This document shows, one piece after another, positions 6,397-13,636 of a stretch of DNA of 14,199 bases (positions are counted from its first letter, which is position 1; every line of letters starts with the position of its first letter). The notes below the pieces were generated by a model, which saw only the letters and a program-made list of their open reading frames with translations, ran no database searches and was not told the DNA's origin. The stretch is from the NCBI GenBank assembly GCA_966252075.1, contig CBINNP010000069.1, forward strand, positions 1-14,199, written 5' to 3'. The position numbers and the translations under genes were made by a program. Origin of the DNA: Solimonas sp966252075. Its GTDB lineage: Bacteria; Pseudomonadota; Gammaproteobacteria; Nevskiales; Nevskiaceae.

Positions 6397-7329
6397 TTAC
6401 CCGCTCTTCATCCACGCCGCGCGCAGCTTGCGGCCGCAGGCCGCGGATTCCACGTACGCCTTCTTCGCCAGCTTTTGCCGCGCCAGCAGACCGTAGGTGG
6501 TCTTGTCGGCGGAGATCCACGGGTAGAAACCCATCAGCCCGGGACTGCTGAACGCGCCGTCGCCCTGCGCGTCATCCTCGATCCAGTGATTGAGGCTGTA
6601 GTGCCAGGCGCGATCGGCGGGACTGCTGCGCGCCTGCGCGCATTGCGTGCAGACCGGCTGGAAGCCGAGGAAGCTCTTCATTCGCAACTGCCCGGAGACG
6701 ATCTTGCGCAGGAACTTGCCGTATGCGGCCGGCGTCGCCTCCATGCCCCCGGCGGGCTGCGGGTTGGAATAGCTGATCTCCAGATCCTGGCCGATCTGCC
6801 GACGCAGCTCCTGCGTCATCTGCGCGGCATTGAGGCGGCCCAGGCCGAGCAGTTGCGCGAGCCTTTGATCGTGACCGCCGCTGTACGAGAAGTAGCCGAC
6901 GTCGCCGCTGACGCGCTCGGCATTGGAACGCGCGCTCGCACACGCATCGACGGTTTTCGAGAACAGGCAGGCCAGCGGGTTGAAGCGCGTGTAACCGGAG
7001 CGCATTTGCAGCAGCGCAATCTGCTCGGCGCTGGGCTGCTGCCCGGGGCCGATCTTCTCCAGCACGTAGCTGCCCCAGACCAGCTTCGACGCCGACGCCA
7101 GCTTGATCGAGGTATTCGCCGCGTAATCGGTGCCGATCGCCCCGCTGCCGAGCACGCCGCTGGCGTCGCCGATCTCCCAGTAGAAGTCGCCCAGCTTGCG
7201 GCATTCGGAATCCGATTGGGCGACCGCCGATACCGCACGTGCCCGCGTCGTCGCGTCTGCCGCCGCCACGGAGCAGGTAACGCCGCTGCACAGCAAGGCC
7301 ACAGCCAGACGTCCGATCATTCGCCGCAT
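6397..7329 (-). CDS. Secreted serine hydrolase of the beta-lactamase/penicillin-binding-protein fold
   Basis: A predicted periplasmic protein of 310 residues. A signal peptide covers about residues 1-24 (ending VAAA before DATT). The SxxK motif is Ser79-Ala-Ser-Lys82 (LASASKLVWGSY), with Ser79 the expected nucleophile. The second motif appears to be Tyr149-Ser-Gly151 in GYFSYSGGHD, where the family usually has YxN. The C-terminal strand region FYPWISADKTTYGLL (268-282) fits class C-like esterases and peptidases. Eight cysteines, including a CxxC at 227-230, suggest disulfides. Substrate is unknown: D-Ala peptidase, esterase, amidase or beta-lactamase are all possible. The start at 7329 is fixed by a strong Shine-Dalgarno sequence. 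It follows the ldt gene by 48 nt in the same direction, so a shared operon and a role in the cell wall are likely. Confidence 0.82.
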   Translation of the reverse strand: MRRMIGRLAVALLCSGVTCSVAAADATTRARAVSAVAQSDSECRKLGDFYWEIGDASGVLGSGAIGTDYAANTSIKLASASKLVWGSYVLEKIGPGQQPSAEQIALLQMRSGYTRFNPLACLFSKTVDACASARSNAERVSGDVGYFSYSGGHDQRLAQLLGLGRLNAAQMTQELRRQIGQDLEISYSNPQPAGGMEATPAAYGKFLRKIVSGQLRMKSFLGFQPVCTQCAQARSSPADRAWHYSLNHWIEDDAQGDGAFSSPGLMGFYPWISADKTTYGLLARQKLAKKAYVESAACGRKLRAAWMKSG

Positions 7330-7334
7330 GCCGA

Positions 7335-7341
7335 CTCCCTC
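7335..7341 (-). promoter_or_regulatory. Shine-Dalgarno sequence deciding the serine hydrolase start
   Basis: GAGGGAG on the minus strand lies 5 nt before the ATG at 7329. It rules out the in-frame ATG at 7356, which would put nine extra residues before the signal peptide, and favours 7329 over the ATG at 7320. Confidence 0.8.
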
Positions 7342-7377
7342 GTGATGCAGGCGCATCGCCCGCTGCTGCCGACTCTA

Positions 7378-8973
7378 TCAGCGTGCGGCTTCGGCCCGCA
7401 CTGCGCGCAGGGCCGCGATCAGCGCGCCGTCGCGCTCGTAGATGTCATCGCGGAACGACGCGCGACCCTGCGGGTCGGCTTCCATCGTCCAGTACGCGAT
7501 CAGCACCGGCACCGGCCGCTGCAGATTCACTTCGCGCGTCGCCGGCTCGCGCATCGCCGCGTCGAGCGCCGCGCGGTTCCATTGCTGCGGATCGTCGAGC
7601 AGGAGCTCGACCAGTTCGCGGGCACGCTCGACGCGGATGCAGCCGGAACTGAAGGTGCGTTGCTCGATATCGAACTGCGCCTGATGCGGCGTGTCATGCA
7701 TGTAGACGTTGTACGAATTGTCGAAACGGATCACCGCGCGACCCAGCGAGTTGTCGTCGCCGGGGTCCTGCCGCCAGGTATAGGCTGCGGCCTTGCTCCA
7801 GTCGATCTTCGCCCGCGGCACTTCACGCCCTCGCCCGTCGAGCACGCGGATGTTCTGCCCGGCCAGATATTCCGGATCGCGCCGCGCCTTGGGCACGATG
7901 TCTTCCCGCAGGATCGTCGGCGGAATGGTCCAGTTCGGATTGAGCGTGATGCGGTCGATCCTGGAGTTGAAGATCGGCGTCTTGCGGTAAGGCTTGCCCA
8001 CCTGCACGCGGGATTGCCAGATCTGCTGCGAATCCCGGTACAGGGACACACGGTAGCCGGCCACGTCGACCAGCACGAAGTCGCCCTGAGCGTGCCGCAG
8101 CAACCAGCGGCCCCGCTCGAGATTGGCGCGGGCCTGCTCGATGCGCGTGGCGACCGGCACGTTCATCTGCGCAATCGTGCGATTGCCGATCACGGCATCG
8201 ACGTTGAGCGCCTGCGCACTCTGGAAACGCAATACCGCCCATTGCAGTTCCGAATCGTAGAGGCGGCTGTCTGGCGCCGCGGTCGCCTTCGGCAGATCGC
8301 CGCTGATCACCAGCCGCTGGCGGATCTGCGGCACCCGCGCGTCCTCGGCGCCGGGCTGGATCGGCTCGCCATCGGCAATCTGCGGCCAGCCGCCCCGCGC
8401 CGCGATGGCGTGGAGCTTGGCGAGCGCCAGCTGCATGTTGCGGTACATCCATTGCGAAGGCCGCGCGCGCTTGAACAGCCCGGCAGTGTCGCCGCGCGCC
8501 ACTGCGTCGGCCACCGCGGCCACGCCCAGGTCCGCATCTTCGGCGGGCAGGCCGAAACCACTGCGCGGCTCGAGGCTGTCGCGGTCGAGGACCCCGCGGT
8601 GCAGATCGCCGAGTGCGCGCAGCAACTGCCGTGTCGTCGCCAGCTCGACCGCGGCGGCCCGGGCATCGGATGGCAGGCTGTAGCGCGCGGGACCGAGTCC
8701 GTCGTTCTCCAGTTTGGCGAGTTCGATCGCCAGTGCCTTGCGCAGCGAAGGCGTCCATACCGGCTGCAGGGCGCGACCTTCGTAGAAACGGGCGACGGCT
8801 TCGTCGATACCGATCTGGCTGCCGTTGCGCGCGGCACCGCGCTGGCGCACCGATTCGACGAAATCACGGATCTGCTGCGAAGGCGCAGCTTCGGCCGCTG
8901 CAACGAGGCCTGAATGACTCCCCACCGACAGACTGGCCAGCAACATGCAGAATGCCCGCAATCGAAAACGCAT
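7378..8973 (-). CDS. YcbB/LdtD-type L,D-transpeptidase (first paralogue)
   Basis: A predicted periplasmic enzyme that would make 3-3 peptidoglycan cross-links or attach proteins to the wall. It has 531 residues, shorter than E. coli YcbB (615). Residues 1-27 form a signal peptide. An N-terminal scaffold region (about 30-200) follows, then a peptidoglycan-binding-like helical segment (about 210-272, with YDSELQWAVLRFQ). The YkuD catalytic domain (about 297-455) contains TLNPNWTIPPTI, His426 in MHDTPHQ and catalytic Cys445 in FSSGCIRVERA. The tail RPVPVLIAYWT is typical of the family. The ATG at 8973 is chosen for its AGGAGG ribosome-binding site; the reading frame stays open to 9261 but lacks a signal peptide there. 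The serine hydrolase lies downstream and a YkuD_2 gene diverges upstream. It closely resembles the protein at 9930-11555. Confidence 0.94.
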   Translation of the reverse strand: MRFRLRAFCMLLASLSVGSHSGLVAAAEAAPSQQIRDFVESVRQRGAARNGSQIGIDEAVARFYEGRALQPVWTPSLRKALAIELAKLENDGLGPARYSLPSDARAAAVELATTRQLLRALGDLHRGVLDRDSLEPRSGFGLPAEDADLGVAAVADAVARGDTAGLFKRARPSQWMYRNMQLALAKLHAIAARGGWPQIADGEPIQPGAEDARVPQIRQRLVISGDLPKATAAPDSRLYDSELQWAVLRFQSAQALNVDAVIGNRTIAQMNVPVATRIEQARANLERGRWLLRHAQGDFVLVDVAGYRVSLYRDSQQIWQSRVQVGKPYRKTPIFNSRIDRITLNPNWTIPPTILREDIVPKARRDPEYLAGQNIRVLDGRGREVPRAKIDWSKAAAYTWRQDPGDDNSLGRAVIRFDNSYNVYMHDTPHQAQFDIEQRTFSSGCIRVERARELVELLLDDPQQWNRAALDAAMREPATREVNLQRPVPVLIAYWTMEADPQGRASFRDDIYERDGALIAALRAVRAEAAR

Positions 8974-8976
8974 CAG

Positions 8977-8983
8977 CCCTCCT
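8977..8983 (-). promoter_or_regulatory. Shine-Dalgarno sequence deciding the start of the first YcbB-type gene
   Basis: AGGAGGG on the minus strand, 3-4 nt from the ATG at 8973, is nearly ideal and places the signal peptide exactly at the N-terminus. The 96-codon upstream extension of the frame is therefore not coding. Confidence 0.85.
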
Positions 8984-9039
8984 GGCTCGACGACGGTGGG
9001 AGTTCGGCCGCACGGCCCGACCAGCGGTCTTGGCGCACC

Positions 9040-9062
9040 GCGATGCGCATCGCTACGATGCG
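9040..9062. promoter_or_regulatory. Nested palindromes, candidate operator between divergent transpeptidase genes
   Basis: GCGATGCGCATCGC (9040-9053) is a perfect 14-bp palindrome. Its right half also forms a second palindrome, CGCATCG-CTA-CGATGCG (9046-9062), with perfect 7-bp arms. The result is three CGATGCG half-sites in alternating orientation. The block lies in the 181-nt gap between the minus-strand YcbB-type gene and the plus-strand YkuD_2 gene. It overlaps a weak plus-strand promoter candidate (TTGGCG 9030-9035, 18 nt, TACGAT 9054-9059). It could bind a dimeric regulator serving both genes. No regulator gene is in the window. Confidence 0.45.
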
Positions 9063-9154
9063 AACTGTCCGGCCTGTCCATCTCCGCGTCATCTTCGCGA
9101 TGGACCCGATACCGCTCCTGAATGCGCTGCCTGGCGCAAGGACTCTCGTAACCG

Positions 9155-9922
9155 ATGTCGCTTCGTCTGCCCGGCCGCGCGGCGCTCGCGCTCTGTGCCT
9201 TGCTCGTGTCTTCCCTGTCGGACGCCGACCCGCTCCTGCGGGCGCCGGACAGCCTCGACACCGGCCTCTATGCCGCACTGCGCCAGACCGCGCCGGACAT
9301 CGCACCGGAGGTCCTGCAGGCCTCGCTCGATGCGCTGGACTGCGCGCGCGCCGCCGGCGACCTTGGCCGCGCGACACGACTGGCGGTGATCGATTACTCG
9401 CTGCCGTCGACAACGCCGCGACTGTGGATCTTCGATCTGCGCGCACGCCGCCTGCTGTTCCACGAACTGGTTGCGCACGGCAAGAACACCGGCGAGGCAC
9501 AGGCGCGGCGCTTCTCCAACCGTGACGGCAGCCTGCAGTCCAGCCTGGGCCTGTTCCGCACCGCCGGCAGCTACGACGGCAGCAATGGCTATTCCTTGCG
9601 CATGGAAGGCCTGGAGCCCGGCTTCAACGACCGCGCGATGGACCGCGCGCTGGTCATTCACGGCGCGCCGTACGTGAATGCCGCGCTTGGCCGCAAGCAG
9701 GGCCGCATCGGCCGCAGCTGGGGCTGCCCGGCGGTGCGCGCCGGCATCGCGCGGCCGCTGATCGACGCGATGAAGAACGGCCAGCTGCTGTTCTCGTACT
9801 ACCCGGAGCAGCGCTGGCTGGCGCAGTCGCGCTATCTCAACTGCGCAGCGCTGCGCGAGCGGCGCGACACCCTGGCCAGCGCCGGCGCGCCGGTATCCGC
9901 GCTCAGCCCCTTAAGACGGTAG
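9155..9922 (+). CDS. Murein L,D-transpeptidase catalytic-domain family protein (YkuD_2 type)
   Basis: A predicted secreted protein of 255 residues. The N-terminus is a signal peptide (about 1-24, ending SDADP). The catalytic region (about 76-215) shows YSLPSTTPRLWIFDL, then FSNRDGSLQSSLGLF, His169 in ALVIHGAPYVN and Cys191 in GRSWGCPAV, followed by LLFSYYP. These are the conserved features of the YkuD_2 group, which is related to L,D-transpeptidases by its His/Cys pair. Biochemical activity of the group is less well established than for YcbB. The start at 9155 has only a distant AAGGA (12 nt away), so translation may be weak. It diverges from the first YcbB-type gene across a 181-nt gap and converges on the second with 7 nt between the stops. 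It therefore sits between two transpeptidase paralogues. Confidence 0.88.
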   Translation: MSLRLPGRAALALCALLVSSLSDADPLLRAPDSLDTGLYAALRQTAPDIAPEVLQASLDALDCARAAGDLGRATRLAVIDYSLPSTTPRLWIFDLRARRLLFHELVAHGKNTGEAQARRFSNRDGSLQSSLGLFRTAGSYDGSNGYSLRMEGLEPGFNDRAMDRALVIHGAPYVNAALGRKQGRIGRSWGCPAVRAGIARPLIDAMKNGQLLFSYYPEQRWLAQSRYLNCAALRERRDTLASAGAPVSALSPLRR

Positions 9923-9929
9923 GCGCAGC

Positions 9930-11555
9930 TCAGGGCCGGCGGTCCAGCGCGGCGATCAACGCCGGATCGCGGTCGTAGATATCCGGCTTGAATGCCGGAC
10001 GGCCGGCCTCGTCGACATCGACTGTCCAGTACGCCAGCAGGATCGGCACCGGGCGCGCCAGCGCGATGTTCTGCGTCCTGGCCGTCGCCACGGCGGCGTC
10101 GATCGCTGCGCGGTTCCATTTCCGCGGATCGTCGAACAGCAGTTCCACCAGCTCCAGTGCGCGCTCCACGCGGATGCAGCCCGAACTGAAGGCGCGTTGG
10201 CTCTGCGCGAACAGCGCCTGGTGCGGCGTGTCGTGCAGATAGACCGCGTAGGCATTGGGAAAGCGCAGCGCCGCGCTGCCGAGCGCATTGCCGGGGCCGG
10301 CATCCTGGCGCAGCGTGATGCCGCGCGGCCGGTTCCAGTCGATGTCGTCGGCCGCCAGTTCGCGGCCGGCGGCGTCGAGTGCGCGAATGCGGTTGCGCTT
10401 CAGGTAGCCGCTGTCCTTGCGGATCTTCGGCAACACGTCCTTGCTGAGCACCGTCGGCGGCACCGTCCAGGTCGGATTGAGAGTGATGGTGTTGATCACC
10501 GATTCGAAGATCGGCGTGCTGCGATACGGCTGGCCGACCTGCACGCGCGAGTTCCACACCGGCTTGCCATCGCGGTACAGCGCGATCTTGTAACCGGCCA
10601 CGTCGACCAGCACGAAATCGCCGCCGCTGCGATGCAGCTGCCAGCGGCCGCGTTCGAGGTTGGCGCGCAGCTGCGCGATCCGCGCGGCCACCGGCACATT
10701 CAGCACCGCCAGCGTGCGCGCACCGATGACGCCGTCGGCATCGAGATACTGCGCGGCCTGATAACGCTTGACCGCCGATTCGAGTTCGCTGTCGTAGAGC
10801 AGGCTGTCGGGCGCCGCGGTCAGGGACTCGCCCTGGGCCGCGAGGCGCGCCCGCAGCAGCGGGACGCGCGCGTCCTCCATGCCGGGCTTGAGCGCCGCTC
10901 CGGCGGCAATCTGCGGCCAGCCAGCCGCCACCTCGATGGCATGCAGACGCGTCAGCGCCGCGCGCAGGCGTGCATACAGCCAGTGACTGGGCCGCGCACG
11001 CGTATAGAGGGGCGCGAACTCGCCCTGCTCGACCGCCGCCGCAAAGGCTTCCAGGCCGCGGCGCGGATCCAGCGCGCGCGGCTGGAAGTTCCAGTGCGTA
11101 TCCAGCGTCGCCGGCTCGACCTTGCCTCGGTACAAATGCAGCAGCGCCAGCATCGCGCTGTGGGTGATCAGCCAGTCGTAGTCGGCCAGCGCCTGCGGCG
11201 GGCCCTGTGGCGGGCCGGCGGCGATTTCGGCGACGTGATAGTGCTCGGGCGTCAAGCCATCGTCATAGACGGACTGCATGGCTTCGAGCAGCGCCGCACG
11301 GCGCCGCGGCTCGGTCCACGCCGGCCGGTCGCCGCGGGCGCCGTAGAACAGGGCGACGGCCTCATCGAACCCCAGCGCCGCCGGGCCGCCGGGCACGGTA
11401 TCCAGCTTGCCGGCGGCGCTGGCGCGCAGCGGCGCCGCCCGCGCGGCGATGATCGGCTCGACGCCGGTCTGCGCGGCCAGCGGCGGCGCAAAGCCGCCGC
11501 ACAGCAAGATGCAGCTGAAAACAAAGCACCGCACGCATCCGAGCCTGTCGTGCAT
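9930..11555 (-). CDS. YcbB/LdtD-type L,D-transpeptidase (second paralogue)
   Basis: A predicted periplasmic L,D-transpeptidase of 541 residues. The signal peptide (about 1-28) contains four cysteines, which is unusual but does not form a clear lipobox. The scaffold region spans about 55-210, a peptidoglycan-binding-like segment about 225-288 (YDSELESAVKRYQ), and the YkuD domain about 312-470. It contains TLNPTWTVPPTV, His441 in LHDTPHQ and Cys460 in FSSGCIRVERA. The two paralogues align end to end, with long identical stretches such as NLERGRW and DFVLVDVAGY. Both keep the catalytic residues, so neither looks decayed. The start at 11555 has AAGGA six nt upstream and places the signal peptide correctly. 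The frame runs open to 12149 into htpG, but that part is antiparallel noise. The gene follows the htpG terminator by about 40 nt. Confidence 0.93.
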   Translation of the reverse strand: MHDRLGCVRCFVFSCILLCGGFAPPLAAQTGVEPIIAARAAPLRASAAGKLDTVPGGPAALGFDEAVALFYGARGDRPAWTEPRRRAALLEAMQSVYDDGLTPEHYHVAEIAAGPPQGPPQALADYDWLITHSAMLALLHLYRGKVEPATLDTHWNFQPRALDPRRGLEAFAAAVEQGEFAPLYTRARPSHWLYARLRAALTRLHAIEVAAGWPQIAAGAALKPGMEDARVPLLRARLAAQGESLTAAPDSLLYDSELESAVKRYQAAQYLDADGVIGARTLAVLNVPVAARIAQLRANLERGRWQLHRSGGDFVLVDVAGYKIALYRDGKPVWNSRVQVGQPYRSTPIFESVINTITLNPTWTVPPTVLSKDVLPKIRKDSGYLKRNRIRALDAAGRELAADDIDWNRPRGITLRQDAGPGNALGSAALRFPNAYAVYLHDTPHQALFAQSQRAFSSGCIRVERALELVELLFDDPRKWNRAAIDAAVATARTQNIALARPVPILLAYWTVDVDEAGRPAFKPDIYDRDPALIAALDRRP

Positions 11556-11593
11556 TCCGAGTCCTTGGCCGTACCAGAGCCGAAACCTACGGC

Positions 11594-11633
11594 AAAAGCC
11601 CGCTGCCGATCCATGCGCGGATCGGCAGCGGGC
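11594..11633 (-). terminator. Strong Rho-independent terminator after htpG
   Basis: Perfect 15-bp arms (11598-11612 and 11619-11633, GCCCGCTGCCGATCC and complement) enclose a 6-nt loop. On the minus strand TTTTG follows (11597-11593). It lies 25 nt past the htpG stop and about 40 nt before the start of the second YcbB-type gene. That gene therefore needs its own promoter in the short remaining gap or within the hairpin DNA, or must depend on read-through. Confidence 0.88.
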
Positions 11634-11658
11634 CTTGTACACCAGCGCTGCGGGCGGC

Positions 11659-13548
11659 TCAGCCGATGATGATGCGGCTGGAACCTTCGCCCGACGTGCT
11701 TGGGCCGCCGAGCAGCAGCTTGTTGAGGCGGCGCACGAAGCCGGCCGGGTCGTCGAGCTGGCCGCCTTCGGCGAGCACCGCCTGACCGTAGACCAGCTCG
11801 CCGAGGTCACTGAAGGCCTCGTCGCTGCCGGCGTCGCGCAGCTTTTCGACCAGCGGATGCTTGGCGTTGATCTCCAGGATCGGCCGCGCGCCCGGCGCGG
11901 CTTCGCCGGCACGGCGCAGCAGTTCCTCCATGCGCCGCGACATCGCGTGTTCGCCGGCGACCAGGCATGACGGCGACTCGGTAAGCCGCGATGACAGGCG
12001 CACGGATTCGACGCGATCGCCGAGCGCCGCCTGCAGCCGCTCCAGCAGCTCCTTGAACTCGCCTTCGAGCTGCGCCTTCTCCGGCGTCTCGATCGCCGAT
12101 TCCAGATCCTTGGAAGCGCGCGCCACCGATTCCAGTGTCTTGCCGCCATACTCGCGCAGATGGCCGACGACCCACTCGTCGATGCGGTCGGTCAGCAGCA
12201 GCACTTCGAAGCCGCGCGCCTTGAAACCTTCCAGGTGCGGGCTGGAACGCGCCGTCGCCAGCGTATCGGCGGTGATGTAGTAGATCGCCTTCTGCTCGGC
12301 CGGCATGCGCTCGATGTAGGCGTCGAGCGTGGCGTCCTGCTTGTCGGTGCTGAGGGTTGACGCGAAACGGCAGAGCTTGGCGATGCGCTCGCGATTGGCG
12401 TGATCCTCGACCAGGCCTTCCTTGAGCACGTTGCCGAAGGTCTGCCAGAACGTCGCATAGTCATCCGGCTTGTTCTTTGCCAGATCATCGAGCAAGTCCA
12501 GCACGCGCTTGACCAGCGCCGCCTTGATCTTGTCGACGGTGCGGTTGCCCTGCAGGATCTCGCGCGAAACATTCAGCGGCAGATCCGGCGTGTCGACGAT
12601 GCCTCGCACGAAGCGCAGGTAAGCCGGCAGCAGCTCCGCCGCCTTGTCCATGATGAAGACACGCTTGACGTACAGCTGCACGCCACGGCTCTGCTCGCGG
12701 TCCCAGAGATCGAAGAGTGCGCGCTTCGGAATGTAGAGCAGCGAGGTGTATTCGAGCGTGCCTTCGACCTTGTGGTGCGCCCAGGCCAGCGGCGGCTCGA
12801 AGTCATGCGCGAGGTGTTCGTAGAACTGCGCGTAGTCCTCGTCCTTGAGCTCGGACTTGGGCCGCGTCCAGAACGCGCGCGCCTGGTTGAGCGTGTCCAG
12901 CTCGCCCTGCTCGTTGCGCAGCTTGATCGGCAGGCCAATGTGGTCGGAATAGCGGCGCACCAGACCGGAGATGCGCATCGGTTCGAGAAATTCCCTGGCA
13001 TCCTCGCGCAGGTGCAGGATCACCTCGGTGCCGCGATCGAGCTTGAATGAGGGCTCGAGCGTGAACTCGCCCTGCCCGTCGGACTCCCAGCGCACCGCCT
13101 CCTCGACGTCGGCGCGCCTGGACAGCACGCTGACCTTGTCGGCGACGATGAAGGCCGAATAGAAGCCGACGCCGAACTGGCCGATCAGCTGCGAATCCTT
13201 CTTCTGGTCGCCGGACAGCGTATCGAGGAACTTGCGGGTGCCGGAACGGGCGATGGTGCCGAGATTGGCAGCCGCCTCGTCGCGCGACATGCCGATGCCG
13301 TTGTCCTTGATCGTCAGCGTGCCCGCGGCCTTGTCGATCGACAGTTCGACGGCCAGTTCGTCGCCACCGAGCAGCTCCGGCTTGTCGATGGCCTCGAAGC
13401 GCAGCTTGTCGCAGGCATCGGAGGCATTGGAGATCAGCTCGCGCAGGAAGATCTCCTGGTTGGAATACAGCGAGTGGATCATCAGGTGCAGCAGGTCGCG
13501 CACCTCGGTCTGGAACTCACGTTTCTCGGCACGCTGCTCGGCGCTCAT
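11659..13548 (-). CDS. htpG: HtpG, Hsp90-family molecular chaperone
   Basis: An ATP-driven cytoplasmic chaperone that acts as a dimer and helps proteins fold under heat and other stress. From the ATG at 13548 it has 629 residues (E. coli about 624). The N-terminal GHKL ATPase domain shows LRELISNASDACDKL (catalytic Glu37, Asn41), DNGIGM (82-87), LGTIARSGT (the lid) and QFGVGFYSAF. The middle domain includes NVSREILQGNR, and the C-terminal dimerisation domain has PILEINAKHPLVEKL. The start at 13548 is chosen because MSAEQRAEKREFQTEV is the normal N-terminus and a GAGAA lies just upstream. The frame extends to 13617, but the predicted promoter lies inside that extension. A heat-shock-like promoter and a strong terminator make it a single-gene unit. 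Confidence 0.97.
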   Translation of the reverse strand: MSAEQRAEKREFQTEVRDLLHLMIHSLYSNQEIFLRELISNASDACDKLRFEAIDKPELLGGDELAVELSIDKAAGTLTIKDNGIGMSRDEAAANLGTIARSGTRKFLDTLSGDQKKDSQLIGQFGVGFYSAFIVADKVSVLSRRADVEEAVRWESDGQGEFTLEPSFKLDRGTEVILHLREDAREFLEPMRISGLVRRYSDHIGLPIKLRNEQGELDTLNQARAFWTRPKSELKDEDYAQFYEHLAHDFEPPLAWAHHKVEGTLEYTSLLYIPKRALFDLWDREQSRGVQLYVKRVFIMDKAAELLPAYLRFVRGIVDTPDLPLNVSREILQGNRTVDKIKAALVKRVLDLLDDLAKNKPDDYATFWQTFGNVLKEGLVEDHANRERIAKLCRFASTLSTDKQDATLDAYIERMPAEQKAIYYITADTLATARSSPHLEGFKARGFEVLLLTDRIDEWVVGHLREYGGKTLESVARASKDLESAIETPEKAQLEGEFKELLERLQAALGDRVESVRLSSRLTESPSCLVAGEHAMSRRMEELLRRAGEAAPGARPILEINAKHPLVEKLRDAGSDEAFSDLGELVYGQAVLAEGGQLDDPAGFVRRLNKLLLGGPSTSGEGSSRIIIG

Positions 13549-13590
13549 GGGTTCTCGCCATCCTTTTGTTTTCAATCGGGGAGCCGGCCT

Positions 13591-13618
13591 TTTAGGGCCA
13601 TGGCGCGCGGTTTTCAAG
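13591..13618 (-). promoter_or_regulatory. Predicted htpG promoter, sigma32-like
   Basis: On the minus strand CTTGAAA (13618-13612) matches the sigma32 -35 consensus exactly. CCCTAAA (13597-13591) follows after 14 nt and keeps the CCC of the CCCATnT -10, but not the rest. The same DNA can be read as a sigma70 promoter, TTGAAA-17-TAAAAG. The predicted start near 13584 leaves a leader of about 36 nt. Heat-shock control of htpG by sigma32 is established in E. coli, so the placement makes sense. Confidence 0.5.
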
Positions 13619-13636
13619 AGCCACCTGGCGGATGAC

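Noticed and set aside
6475..8913. Plus-strand open frame of 812 codons
   Set aside because: It is antisense to the serine hydrolase and the first YcbB-type gene, both of which have intact catalytic motifs and strong ribosome-binding sites; its composition is that of a shadow frame.
8974..9154. A small gene or RNA in the divergent gap
   Set aside because: Frames here are short continuations of neighbouring shadows and no RNA motif was recognised; only the palindromes stand out.
10197..11669. Plus-strand open frame of 490 codons antisense to the second YcbB-type gene
   Set aside because: Same low-complexity pattern and no start signal; the minus-strand gene explains this DNA fully.
11556..12149. 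N-terminal extension of the second YcbB-type protein into htpG
   Set aside because: The extension crosses a strong terminator and overlaps htpG in another frame; the internal start at 11555 has a ribosome-binding site and a signal peptide.
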